Positions 1 through 7,768 of a DNA stretch of 64,000 bases are shown in pieces (position 1 is the first letter of the stretch; each line of letters starts with the position of its first letter). The notes under the pieces are model-generated. The model searched no databases, was not told where the DNA came from, and saw only the letters and a program-made list of their open reading frames with translations. Source of the stretch: an uncultured Gammaproteobacteria bacterium (GTDB lineage: Bacteria > Pseudomonadota > Gammaproteobacteria > Pseudomonadales > Pseudohongiellaceae). The translations under genes were made by a program, and so were the position numbers. The stretch is from assembly GCA_903837345.1 (NCBI GenBank), contig CAILUG010000038.1:1-64000 (forward strand). Direction: 5' to 3'.

Positions 1-1917
1 CTGGCCCGCTATCCGATTCACTGGCATCTGGTCGGGGACGCCGGCAAGGGCCAGTACATCCGTAACGCGGCCATCCACGACACCTACAACCGCTGTGTGA
101 CCGTGCATGGCACCAATTATGTACAGGTTGAGAACAACGTGACCTACAACACCGTAGGCCACTGCTTCTTCATGGAAGACGGCATCGAGCACGGCAACGA
201 GTTCATCCACAACCTGGCGATCCAGACCAAGTGTCATACCAGCAAGGCGTGCGTACCGACCAACCTCGCTGCATCCGGCGAGCGCCCGGACTACCAGAAT
301 CGCCAGGCCGTCAGAGAGAATGGCCAGGCCTCCAAGGATGTGCTGCTGCCCTCGGACAACACGGCGGCGAGCTACTGGATCACCAACCCGGACAATACCT
401 ACCGCGACAACGTGGCTGCGGGTTCCGACTCGAACGGCTTCTGGATGTCATTGGCGGAGCACCCGAACGGTGCGTTTGCAGACTCGGATACCAGCAAGGC
501 CGTGTGGCCGCGTCGTACGCCCTTCCGTGAGTTCAAGGGCAACGTCGCCCACTCCAACTACGACTCGTTCATGTTCGACCGCAACCTTAACCCCAACAAC
601 ACGTTCGGTGTGACCGGCAGCTCGCATACCGGCCTTGAAAATCCCGCTGATCCGAACAGCAAGCCAGTGGTAGCGGTGTTCGAGGATCTCACCTCCTACA
701 AGAACCGCAATGGCGCCATCTGGGGCCGCGGCGAGCTGCACGTGTTCAAGAACGTGAAGGTGGCCGACAACGCCATCGGCTTCACGCACGCGTCTGGCGC
801 ATTCGGTCGTTACGAATTTACGTCAAGGGTCGTTGATTCGCTGTTCGTGGGCGAAACCGAGAACATCGGCAATCCGGCGACTGACGCGGAAAAGGCTTAC
901 GGTCGCAGCTTGCCAAAGCCGATGCTGCCGGATTTCCCGATCCGTGGTTACGAGTACTACGATTACCGGCACGACGTGGTGAACACCACCTTCCGGAATT
1001 TCGAGGACAACGCCACCCGCAAAACCGGAGCAATCTCCAATCTGCTGTTCAGCAGCTTCGGGGTCAGCACCAATAACGCCTTCGAGCACTTGAAGTTCGA
1101 GAACGCCAAGCCGGTGTATTTCCCGCCGATGGCAGGCAATGCCAGGTGGGCCAACGATAACGGCGGCAGCTCTTCCTACAAGACCGCGGCATACCGCGAC
1201 AAGGACGGCTCGCTCGGCGGTGGCCCCAATTCCTTCGTGATCATCAACGACGGCGTCAACGACAGTATTGCCACCGACGTTGAAGCCTGTCAGCTCAAGC
1301 CAGACTGGAACGCTGCCGTGTGCAAGGGCGATGTCGGCCGCTTGAGTTTTGCTGCTCCTGGCGGTGGATTTGGTGGCGGCCTTGGTGCTGGTGCACCAAG
1401 ACCCGGCGCTGCTGGCCCTGGTGCTGCACCCGCAGGCGCAGCAGGTCCTGGCCCTAACGCCGTTGCTGGTGGCCCCGGCGGCCCTGGTGCTGGCCCCGCA
1501 GCGGGAGCTCCACGTCCTGGCGCCGCAGGCCCTGGCGCAGCTGGCGGTCCAGGCGGCGGTATCGGTGGAGGCGCTCCTGCTCAGCCGCCAGTTGTTCTCA
1601 GCCGCAATGGCAAGGAGTACACCATAACCGGTGCTACCAACGTGCGCGCCGGTACCACGATCAAGGCGACCACCGAAAGACCATCGCTGAACCTCTCCCT
1701 GACTGAGCTGGACAAAGGCTCGTGGGTAATCTTCGAACTGCCAGGCTTCACCGCTGCAGCTTCAGGTACGCAGCTGAACAGTCTGGATGCGCTGCGTAAG
1801 GCCAGCGACACCTCTTACTTCAAGGCCAAGGATGCGCTGTGGGTCAAGGTTGTCTCTGCCGGTGACCCCGGCACCGGTGCCCCTGGTGGTGGAACCAGCG
1901 TCCAGGTCAGCCGCTAG
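1..1917 (+). CDS. CEMIP/TMEM2-like parallel beta-helix protein (5' end missing)
   Basis: The frame is open from base 1, so the gene enters from the left edge; 638 residues are visible. The first 80 residues match the conserved core of animal CEMIP/TMEM2/PKHD1L1 and their bacterial G8-domain relatives: RYPIHWHLVGD, then HDTYNRCVTVHGT, then GHCFFMEDGIEHGN. These sit in a right-handed beta-helix. The N-terminal signal peptide and G8 domain would be off the window. Around residues 450-520 lies a collagen-like Gly/Ala/Pro-rich stretch, followed by a short C-terminal beta domain of about 100 residues. It is probably exported. CEMIP and TMEM2 are linked to hyaluronan breakdown, but the bacterial substrate is unknown and a polysaccharide-active role is inference. 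A hairpin terminator follows at 1941. Confidence 0.8.
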   Translation: MARYPIHWHLVGDAGKGQYIRNAAIHDTYNRCVTVHGTNYVQVENNVTYNTVGHCFFMEDGIEHGNEFIHNLAIQTKCHTSKACVPTNLAASGERPDYQNRQAVRENGQASKDVLLPSDNTAASYWITNPDNTYRDNVAAGSDSNGFWMSLAEHPNGAFADSDTSKAVWPRRTPFREFKGNVAHSNYDSFMFDRNLNPNNTFGVTGSSHTGLENPADPNSKPVVAVFEDLTSYKNRNGAIWGRGELHVFKNVKVADNAIGFTHASGAFGRYEFTSRVVDSLFVGETENIGNPATDAEKAYGRSLPKPMLPDFPIRGYEYYDYRHDVVNTTFRNFEDNATRKTGAISNLLFSSFGVSTNNAFEHLKFENAKPVYFPPMAGNARWANDNGGSSSYKTAAYRDKDGSLGGGPNSFVIINDGVNDSIATDVEACQLKPDWNAAVCKGDVGRLSFAAPGGGFGGGLGAGAPRPGAAGPGAAPAGAAGPGPNAVAGGPGGPGAGPAAGAPRPGAAGPGAAGGPGGGIGGGAPAQPPVVLSRNGKEYTITGATNVRAGTTIKATTERPSLNLSLTELDKGSWVIFELPGFTAAASGTQLNSLDALRKASDTSYFKAKDALWVKVVSAGDPGTGAPGGGTSVQVSR

Positions 1918-1940
1918 GCTGAACCCTGCTGGATGAGCAA

Positions 1941-1970
1941 GAGCCCTCGGCGCAGGCCGGGGGCTCTGTT
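1941..1970 (+). terminator. Rho-independent-like hairpin after the beta-helix gene
   Basis: GAGCCC at 1941-1946 pairs with GGGCTC at 1961-1966, extended by CGG/CCG inside the stem. It lies 24 bases after the stop codon of the beta-helix gene. The T run is short, so termination strength is uncertain. Confidence 0.5.
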
Positions 1971-2126
1971 CCGACCTTGTGCGGCCAGCGGTCGCTTGCT
2001 CCTTCCACTTGGTCTTAACCCACTTTAGTGAACCGTGTTTCCGTCAACTAAAGAGGTAGCAGATCAGCGCGGCTTTGCCGCGTCCGGCGCCGAAGGCGCA
2101 AAGTTGGTGACCTTGTTGGCAGCAAG
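1971..2126. other. Gene-free stretch with two small GC hairpins
   Basis: No convincing gene is seen. Two adjacent palindromes, CGCGGCTTTGCCGCG at 2069-2083 and GCGCCGAAGGCGC at 2088-2100, resemble REP-type or degenerate cassette-end structures. I could not match them to a complete attC site, because no paired RYYYAAC / GTTRRRY boxes frame them. Confidence 0.4.
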
Positions 2127-2225
2127 CTATTCAAGACGCTCTGCCAACCAAACTTTAATAATTGACTGACGAGTTACTCCAATTTGCTCGCACTTAGAGA
2201 AGTCACACAATCGATCTACAGAGGC
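2127..2225 (-). pseudogene. C-terminal remnant of a CopG-type antitoxin
   Basis: This minus-strand frame ends in IGVTRQSIIKVWLAERLE, which closely resembles the C-terminus of CopG-family antitoxins of the GVTRQSxIKVWxAERL type. Only about 32 residues precede the stop and no start or N-terminal part is present. The frame runs upstream into the last part of the membrane-protein gene at 2239-2442 in a different phase. I read it as a decayed toxin-antitoxin fragment left in a mobile patch. The family assignment rests on this short motif alone. Confidence 0.45.
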
Positions 2226-2238
2226 GCCGAGCTGATAC

Positions 2239-2442
2239 TCACGCGCCTTCTTTTGCTGCAACCTTGTCGCTTCCCAACCATTTTGCCGGGACCAAAAGAA
2301 AGAAAAGAAACGAAAACGCCGCAATGAAGACAGCTTTCGCCCAATCGACATCTGATAGACCGTATCGCATAACCTGGTATAGAGCAGATCCTGTACCCAC
2401 GCCAAAAGCCATCAATGCAGCACGTACACGTTTCTCTTTCAT
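2239..2442 (-). CDS. Small hypothetical membrane protein
   Basis: The product has 67 residues with one clear hydrophobic segment (about residues 38-55, AVFIAAFSFLFFLLVPA) and possibly a weaker one near the N-terminus (ALMAFGVGTGSALY). A strong ribosome site, AGGGGAG, lies about 8 bases before the ATG, which is why I take it as real over the overlapping frames. It begins about 38 bases inside the attC boundary at 2486, the position expected for the first gene of the next integron cassette on this strand. The function is unknown. It could be a small inner-membrane protein of the kind common in cassette arrays. Confidence 0.55.
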   Translation of the reverse strand: MKEKRVRAALMAFGVGTGSALYQVMRYGLSDVDWAKAVFIAAFSFLFFLLVPAKWLGSDKVAAKEGA

Positions 2443-2479
2443 CGACCGTCTCCCCTGAATGTCGAATGGACCAATGTGC

Positions 2480-2593
2480 GCCTAACGCCTCAATAAGCGG
2501 CGCAATAGCGTAGCGCAACTTGCGCATAAAATGGCGAAGCCATGCGCAAGTTGTGCGGAGTCTATTGTGTCCGTTTTGATTGATTTGTTATGC
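2480..2593 (-). other. Integron attC recombination site
   Basis: Read on the minus strand, the site opens with the R'' box GCATAAC (2593-2587) and closes with the R' box GTTAGGC (2486-2480), 114 bases in all. Inside each box are spacer/L-type sequences, AAATCAATCA and CTTATTGAGGC. The centre is a long imperfect palindrome: 2513-2527 pairs with 2542-2556 with one mismatch, and a smaller inner hairpin (ATGGC/GCCAT) lies within it. The TAA stop of the antitoxin gene lies inside R'', typical of cassette genes. The architecture fits a folded attC; no integrase gene is in the window. Confidence 0.8.
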
Positions 2594-2869
2594 GGCTGAT
2601 TCATGCTCGATATTCCATCCTGGAAAAACAAGCACTGCAGGGTGACAACGGAGCGCTCTTGCCAATACCTTGGCTCTTTCAACTCCTAGCTGTACCCGAT
2701 CGTTTTCGATTGCCGAAATGGTGGACTGAGGGATACCAGCCATTTCAGCTAATTGGTTCTGGCTCAATTCCTGAAGTTCGCGCAAAACTCTTACAGACTC
2801 GCCAACAGAAACTTCAACCCGACGTTTTGCTTTGACATATTCGCTCATGTTATATCCTCCGATAATCAT
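2588..2869 (-). CDS. XRE-family antitoxin of a RelE/HigB-type TA pair
   Basis: Up to 93 residues, with a helix-turn-helix of the XRE class (LSQNQLAEMAGIPQSTISAIEND). A Met seven residues in (MSEYVKAK, 2848) is a plausible alternative start. It follows the toxin gene with an overlap of about 20 bases if the first start is used, the toxin-first order of HigBA-type modules. Such antitoxins bind and neutralise the toxin and repress the shared promoter. The stop codon lies inside the attC R'' box, so the gene sits at the end of a cassette. Confidence 0.8.
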   Translation of the reverse strand: MIIGGYNMSEYVKAKRRVEVSVGESVRVLRELQELSQNQLAEMAGIPQSTISAIENDRVQLGVERAKVLARALRCHPAVLVFPGWNIEHESAA

Positions 2870-3131
2870 GCGGAGTTACGTTTTCTACTTGAACTAAAAC
2901 TCTATCCTTTTCGATCTTGTAGATAACTCTATATTGCAGATTCAGCCTGGAGGATCGATAGCCGGCCCACTTTCCAGAAAGCGACTCATCATGGAACCCT
3001 TTGATACTTCTTAATCCTTGGGGACCTGAAATAGCTACGATATCTTTCCACTTCTCATATCGCATCAATATTTCTATCGGAGCCGACGCCAAGCTCTTTG
3101 CAACACGCCTGTGTTCATAGATTATCCACAT
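2850..3131 (-). CDS. RelE/HigB-like mRNA interferase toxin
   Basis: The product has 93 residues. The region GKWAGYRSSRLNLQYRVIYKIEKDRVLVQVENVTPHDYRR matches the C-terminal half of RelE/ParE-superfamily toxins: Arg-rich strand, RVIYKI, then a terminal HDYRR. Known members cleave mRNA on the ribosome. It is the first gene of the pair and its start codon overlaps an inverted repeat that is the likely autoregulatory operator. The pair is bounded by GCATAAC boxes at 3188-3194 and 2587-2593 in opposite orientation, as for one integron cassette of about 600 bases. Confidence 0.8.
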   Translation of the reverse strand: MWIIYEHRRVAKSLASAPIEILMRYEKWKDIVAISGPQGLRSIKGFHDESLSGKWAGYRSSRLNLQYRVIYKIEKDRVLVQVENVTPHDYRRI

Positions 3132-3168
3132 ACTATCTATGGTATGTATATCATATATAGTATGTCAA
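3129..3168 (-). promoter_or_regulatory. Operator/promoter of the toxin-antitoxin cassette
   Basis: CATACTAT at 3129-3136 and ATAGTATG at 3157-3164 form an 8-bp inverted repeat spanning the toxin start codon. A minus-strand TTGACA (3168-3163) abuts it and is a likely -35 box. This is the layout expected if the antitoxin-toxin complex represses its own promoter. The -10 box is not clear. Confidence 0.5.
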
Positions 3169-3203
3169 GCTTGGCCGCTGGATGGCCGCATAACAGTATA
3201 TAA

Positions 3204-3224
3204 AAAAGGCCATTCCGGCCTTTT
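3204..3224. terminator. Bidirectional hairpin terminator
   Basis: AAAAGGCC at 3204-3211 pairs with GGCCTTTT at 3217-3224 around a 5-base loop, with A runs on one side and T runs on the other. It separates the toxin-antitoxin cassette from rsmD and could end the rsmD transcript coming from the right. Confidence 0.65.
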
Positions 3225-3380
3225 AATATTATTAGCAGGCGGCCTTTTATTTTTTGGGTTGGCTGAGCTTACTTCATACTATTCTGATTTTTCTAACTAT
3301 TATTTATAGGCTTTGTTCATGCATAAAAATAGAAGGCTCGTGGCCTAAAATAAATTGGAATAGCAGGCCTTCACCGGATA

Positions 3381-3992
3381 TCAGTCGGGTTGCTTCAATT
3401 TTTGCGGGTTTGAAACATTGCGCACCAACACCAGTCCGTAATGCACATCTCCCGCCTGCTTGTGGCGATCCAGCAGCCAGCCTGCAGGCAGTTTGAAACT
3501 GGCAAGACTCTGGCCGGCTTCCATATAAATGCGTGCTGCTGGTGCCAGCCAGCCATGCTGTTGCAACAAACCACAACAGTGCTCATGCAAATTGGCCGCG
3601 AATGGCGGGTCCAGCAACACCAGATCAAACTGTTGCGTGGCTGGTTGCGACAACCAGCGCACTGCGTCCTGCTGGATCACCTGCATCTTGTCAGTGCCAA
3701 GCAAGCCGGCGTTCGCCCGCAGTGCAGAGGCGGCCGCAGTATCGGTTTCCAGCGCAGTCACTGCAGCAGCGCCACGCGAGAGTGCTTCAAAGCCCAGCGC
3801 ACCACTGCCAGCGAAAAGGTCGAGGCAGCGCATGCCCACCACGCTGAACTGCAGCCAGTTGAACAGGGTTTCGCGCACGCGGTCGGGGGTGGGGCGCAGG
3901 TCGGGGGCGTCAGGAAACTGCAGTACACGGCTGCGCCATTCGCCGCCTATGATGCGGACGCGGTTGCGTTTGTTGCTGGAGTTGTTGGCCAT
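3381..3992 (-). CDS. rsmD: 16S rRNA (guanine-966 N2)-methyltransferase
   Basis: The product has 203 residues, the usual RsmD length. The N-terminal signature RIIGGEWRSRVLQFP...LRPTPDRVRETLFNWL is diagnostic. The SAM-binding loop reads CLDLFAGSGALGFEALSRGA, and the catalytic motif is LLDPPF. It methylates G966 of 16S rRNA during 30S assembly in the cytoplasm. The start lies 2 bases after the stop of the upstream M61 peptidase gene, so the two are probably co-transcribed. The position beside ftsY, transcribed divergently, is a known gammaproteobacterial arrangement. Confidence 0.95.
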   Translation of the reverse strand: MANNSSNKRNRVRIIGGEWRSRVLQFPDAPDLRPTPDRVRETLFNWLQFSVVGMRCLDLFAGSGALGFEALSRGAAAVTALETDTAAASALRANAGLLGTDKMQVIQQDAVRWLSQPATQQFDLVLLDPPFAANLHEHCCGLLQQHGWLAPAARIYMEAGQSLASFKLPAGWLLDRHKQAGDVHYGLVLVRNVSNPQKLKQPD

Positions 3993-3994
3993 GG

Positions 3995-5914
3995 TCAGTG
4001 GGGTTGCAGCAGTTTGTCGAGGCCGGCGTCTGCTTCGGCGGTCTTTTGCAGATGCGGGTAGCGCAGCCCGTCGTGATAACTGATGCTGGCTTCGCGATAG
4101 TGGTCGCCGCGCTTGAGCAACAGCTTGATGGGTTCCGGCGAAGTTTTGGCTGCCTTGATTGCATCACGCAACCGGTCCGCGTTATAGCTGCGGCTGTTCA
4201 CGGCCACAATCTCGTCGCCCAGATCGAGACCGGCGTTGAAGGCAGGGCTGTCCCACATAATGGCGGTGATGCCGGTCTTGCCGAGGGTGATGCCAATGGA
4301 AAAGCTGAAATCGGCAACTTCCTTGCGCACAGCCTTGTTGGGCTCATCGGTGTACACCAGTTGGTAGCCGTTGTTTTCAAAGCCCTTGAGCGGCGCCCGC
4401 TCACTGACACCATTGATACGTTCGTTGAGCAACTTGCGCCAGTCATAGGCCACGATGCCGTTGAGCGCACTCACCACATTGTTGAATTGGTAAGTCAGTT
4501 CTCCGAAATCTCCGTCGCGGCCGCCGAAGAAGGCGCGGGCGAAATCGTCGATGGATTTGCTGCCTTTGCTCTGCTCGCGCAGGATTGAATCGACTTCCAT
4601 CCAGATCAGCAGTCCTTCGTTGTAGTAATCCTCCGAGCGTTGCCAGCTCACCCAGCCCTTGGGTGCGCGAAAAGTGATGACAGGATCGTTGGTGGTGTCG
4701 GCCAGCGGCCGCCATTCGCGTGCGCGGCGGTTGTCGAGGCTGGCCATGATGGTGGCAAACGCATCGAGCGTATCGGCCTTGCTCACCAGTCCCGAGCGCG
4801 CCTGGAAAACATAGCCCCAGAACTGGGTCTGCCCTTCGTAGACCCACAGCAATGAATCCTGCATCGGCGTGCGATAGTCGGGTGTCCACAGGTCGGCGCC
4901 GCGCCGGAATTTGCCGTTCCAGCTGTGGGTATATTCGTGCGGCACCACGTTGCGGCCATTGGGAAACTCGTCCCACTTGGTGAAGTAGCCGCTTTTGACG
5001 CCAATCTCGGTGCTGCGGTGGTGTTCAAGTCCGATGCCGCCGAGCTCGTCAGTGATCGCCAGCAGGAAATGATAGTGGTCGTAATGTTCGCTCCCCATGG
5101 TATGCACTAGTTCGGTGACCAACTGCTTGTGGACGTCGATCTGTTCGGGCTTGGCTTCGAGTTCTTCGGCGCTGTCGGCGAAAGCATCAAGGGTGACGCG
5201 CGGGCCCAGTTCAAACGCGCGATAGTAGCGGCCGGCGAGCACAGGAGAATCGAGCAGCACTTCGTAACTGGTCTTGTCATAAGTGCGGGTTGCCCCTGCT
5301 GTCGAGGACGGCAAGGCTGAAGCCGCCGACCAGTCCTGCGGCAAGGTAACCCGCGCCTGCACCGGAATCTGCCGCACGAAATAACCGGCCGGGTAGAGGC
5401 TTAGCGAAACAAACTGCACACTCGCCATCGTCGAGGTCATCACGATGCGGCCCTGGTCGGCGGCCGTGGCCGAAACAAACTGGAATTCAAGGTCGAGTTG
5501 TTTTGCCCCTGCGGGCACGTCGACATGAAACGCAAATACATCGACCGGATCGCGGGTCCACGCCACGCGCTTGCCATTGGCACTGATCTGCAGCCCGGCC
5601 AGTTTTTCGATCTCGCCACGCGGGCCGTGATGCCCCGGCAACCATTTGGGATAGAGCAACACCATGGGTCCGCTTTTGGTCACCGGAATCGTCTCTTTGA
5701 CGCGGAAGATGCCTTGCCGGGTGTTGGAAGCGTCGATATCGAGCTGGAGGGTGCCGGGATAAGCGATGTCGCGCGCCTGCGGAATCGTGCTGGCGATGGC
5801 AACCGGTTGCGGGGCTGAATTCTGGGCGCTGGCGGGTTCCGCTCCTGCAAGCAGCAATGTTGCGAACGCGAGCTTGCGCAAAGTCAGTGACGAATTCGTG
5901 TCAGCCATGGTCAT
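3995..5914 (-). CDS. Exported M61-family metallopeptidase with PDZ domain
   Basis: The product has 639 residues with an N-terminal signal peptide ending near ASAQ. An N-terminal beta domain is followed by the gluzincin zinc motif HEYTH at 326-330, with VYEGQTQFWG downstream supplying the third ligand Glu. A PDZ domain covers about residues 535-615 (SPAFNAGLDLGDEIVAVN). This is the order in M61 glycyl aminopeptidase-type enzymes, which act in the periplasm or outside on peptide N-termini. It lies directly upstream of rsmD. Other gammaproteobacteria often carry M16 peptidases between rsmD and ftsY, so an M61 enzyme here is a variation. A second Met (MAD) two codons in is an alternative start. 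Confidence 0.9.
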   Translation of the reverse strand: MTMADTNSSLTLRKLAFATLLLAGAEPASAQNSAPQPVAIASTIPQARDIAYPGTLQLDIDASNTRQGIFRVKETIPVTKSGPMVLLYPKWLPGHHGPRGEIEKLAGLQISANGKRVAWTRDPVDVFAFHVDVPAGAKQLDLEFQFVSATAADQGRIVMTSTMASVQFVSLSLYPAGYFVRQIPVQARVTLPQDWSAASALPSSTAGATRTYDKTSYEVLLDSPVLAGRYYRAFELGPRVTLDAFADSAEELEAKPEQIDVHKQLVTELVHTMGSEHYDHYHFLLAITDELGGIGLEHHRSTEIGVKSGYFTKWDEFPNGRNVVPHEYTHSWNGKFRRGADLWTPDYRTPMQDSLLWVYEGQTQFWGYVFQARSGLVSKADTLDAFATIMASLDNRRAREWRPLADTTNDPVITFRAPKGWVSWQRSEDYYNEGLLIWMEVDSILREQSKGSKSIDDFARAFFGGRDGDFGELTYQFNNVVSALNGIVAYDWRKLLNERINGVSERAPLKGFENNGYQLVYTDEPNKAVRKEVADFSFSIGITLGKTGITAIMWDSPAFNAGLDLGDEIVAVNSRSYNADRLRDAIKAAKTSPEPIKLLLKRGDHYREASISYHDGLRYPHLQKTAEADAGLDKLLQPH

Positions 5915-5983
5915 GATCCTTTTGAATATCCGGCATGGAGCGGATGTTCAGGAGTGTACTAAACGTGGGCCCACAAACTGAGC

Positions 5984-6000
5984 AAATTCGACTCTGACTC
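5984..6000. repeat. Dispersed repeat copy, single arm
   Basis: AAATTCGACTCTGACTC lies in the divergent gap between the M61 peptidase and ftsY genes. It is the reverse complement of the core at 45244-45260 with only edge differences. No matching second arm is seen here. Confidence 0.5.
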
Positions 6001-6052
6001 GGATTTGCCATTCTGTTAGCATTGCGGGGTCGTTCCCCAGCAGTTCCTTTCT

Positions 6053-7081
6053 ATGTTTGGTTTCGGAAAACGCAACAAGGCCGAGGCAGATAAAGCCGCC
6101 GCGCCGGATGCACAAGACTCTTCTCCACCAGCGGCGCCAGCCGGATTCTTCAGCCGACTCAAGGCCGGGCTCAGCCGCACGCGTGCCACGCTGTCGCACA
6201 GCCTGGGCTCGCTGTTGCTGGGAAAGAAGGCCATCGACCAGGCCCTGCTCGACGAACTGGAAACCCGGCTGTTGATAGCCGATGTCGGCACCAAGGCCAC
6301 TGCTGCGATCCTGGCCGAGCTGGCCGAGCGGGTGAAACGCAAGGAACTGGCCGATTCGGATGCGCTGTATGCAGCGCTCAAGCAAATTCTGCAGACCATG
6401 CTGCAACCGTGCGAGGCCCCGCTGGTGATTCCTGCCGGTCTTGGCAAGCCGTTCGTGATCCTGATGGTGGGCGTCAACGGTGTGGGCAAAACCACCACCA
6501 TTGGCAAACTCGCCAAACATTTCCAGCAGGAAGGGCGTTCGGTGATGCTGGCCGCCGGCGATACTTTCCGCGCGGCGGCGGTGGAACAACTGCAGGTATG
6601 GGGTGACCGCAACAACGTGGCAGTGGTGGCGCAACACACCGGTGCCGACAGTGCTTCGGTGATTTTCGATGCCTACCAGAGCGCCTGTGCCAAAAACATT
6701 GACATACTGATAGCCGACACTGCCGGCCGGCTGCACAACAAGAGCAACCTGATGCAGGAGCTGGAAAAAGTGGTGCGTGTGCTGAAAAAGCTCGACCCGG
6801 CCGTGCCGCAGGAAACGCTGCTGGTGCTGGATGCCACCACCGGCCAGAATGCATTGAGCCAGGCGCGCAGCTTTACCGAGTCGGTGAAAGTGAGCGGGCT
6901 GGTGTTGAGCAAGCTGGATGGCACTGCCCGTGGCGGCATGGTGTTCGCGATTGCGAAGGAGCTGGGACTGCCGTTACGCTTTATCGGTGTCGGCGAGAAG
7001 GCGGAAGACCTGCGCCCGTTCGTCGCCGCCACTTTTGTGGAAGCGTTGTTTGCCAGTGAAACTGACGCAGATCAGGAATAA
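6053..7081 (+). CDS. ftsY: Signal recognition particle receptor FtsY
   Basis: The product has 342 residues. After a short charged N-terminus comes the NG domain: P-loop GVNGVGKTTTIGKL near residue 140, AAGDTFRAAAVEQL, the G3 motif ADTAGR, and SKLDGTARGG near the end. It is the membrane-associated GTPase that docks SRP-ribosome complexes at the Sec translocon. The acidic A domain seen in E. coli FtsY is almost absent, as in many other bacteria. ftsE follows after 9 bases, forming ftsYEX. Confidence 0.97.
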   Translation: MFGFGKRNKAEADKAAAPDAQDSSPPAAPAGFFSRLKAGLSRTRATLSHSLGSLLLGKKAIDQALLDELETRLLIADVGTKATAAILAELAERVKRKELADSDALYAALKQILQTMLQPCEAPLVIPAGLGKPFVILMVGVNGVGKTTTIGKLAKHFQQEGRSVMLAAGDTFRAAAVEQLQVWGDRNNVAVVAQHTGADSASVIFDAYQSACAKNIDILIADTAGRLHNKSNLMQELEKVVRVLKKLDPAVPQETLLVLDATTGQNALSQARSFTESVKVSGLVLSKLDGTARGGMVFAIAKELGLPLRFIGVGEKAEDLRPFVAATFVEALFASETDADQE

Positions 7082-7090
7082 AATTACCGC

Positions 7091-7768
7091 ATGATCAAAT
7101 TCGACGACGTGAGCAAGCGTTACCCTTCCGGCCAGGAAGCGCTCAGCCATGTCAGTTTCCAGATAGCCGACGGGGAGCTGGCCTTTGTCACCGGCCACTC
7201 CGGTGCCGGCAAGAGCACCTTGCTCAAACTCATCATGCAGATGGAGTTGCCAAGCAGCGGCCAGCTGATCGTCAACGGCCACAACCTCAGCCGGCTCACG
7301 CGCAGCCAATTGCCTTATTACCGCCGCACCATCGGACTGGTGTTCCAGGATCATCAACTGTTGTTCGACCGCAGCGTCTACGACAACGTGGCGCTGCCAT
7401 TGCAGATCGCCGGCTACGAGCCGCGGGAAGCTGCCCGCCGTGTGCGCGCTGCGCTCGACAAGGTCGGGCTGTTGTCAAAGGAAGCACAAACGCCGTTGGC
7501 ACTTTCCACCGGTGAGCAGCAGCGTGTGGGCATAGCCCGCGCCGTGGTCAACAAGCCGGCCCTGCTGCTGGCCGATGAACCCACCGGCAATCTTGATCCC
7601 GAGCTGGCCGCCGAAATCATGGGCTTGTTCGAGCAGTTCAGCCAGGTCGGTGTCAGCGTGTTGATCGCCAGCCACGACCACAACCTGATTGCGCGCATGG
7701 AGCATCGCATGTTGCGGCTGGAACAGGGCCGTTTGGTTGGCGATGGCAGCAAGGGGAGCAAAGCATGA
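7091..7768 (+). CDS. ftsE: Cell division ATP-binding protein FtsE
   Basis: The product has 225 residues with all ABC ATPase motifs: Walker A GHSGAGKST (about 36-44), LSTGEQQRVGIAR signature, Walker B LLLADEPTGNLD and the H-loop ASHDH. The signature carries Thr where LSGGEQ is usual, a mild variation. With FtsX it forms the divisome complex that activates septal peptidoglycan amidases through EnvC-type partners. Its stop overlaps the ftsX start by 4 bases (ATGA), indicating translational coupling. Confidence 0.96.
   Translation: MIKFDDVSKRYPSGQEALSHVSFQIADGELAFVTGHSGAGKSTLLKLIMQMELPSSGQLIVNGHNLSRLTRSQLPYYRRTIGLVFQDHQLLFDRSVYDNVALPLQIAGYEPREAARRVRAALDKVGLLSKEAQTPLALSTGEQQRVGIARAVVNKPALLLADEPTGNLDPELAAEIMGLFEQFSQVGVSVLIASHDHNLIARMEHRMLRLEQGRLVGDGSKGSKA

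Noticed and set aside
2069-2110. Possible second attC site formed by two GC hairpins
   Set aside because: No matching RYYYAAC / GTTRRRY pair frames the hairpins, so it is recorded only as a palindrome region.
2216-2527. Alternative minus-strand frame over the small membrane protein and part of attC
   Set aside because: It would read through the attC palindrome and lacks a ribosome site; the frame at 2239-2442 has a strong one.
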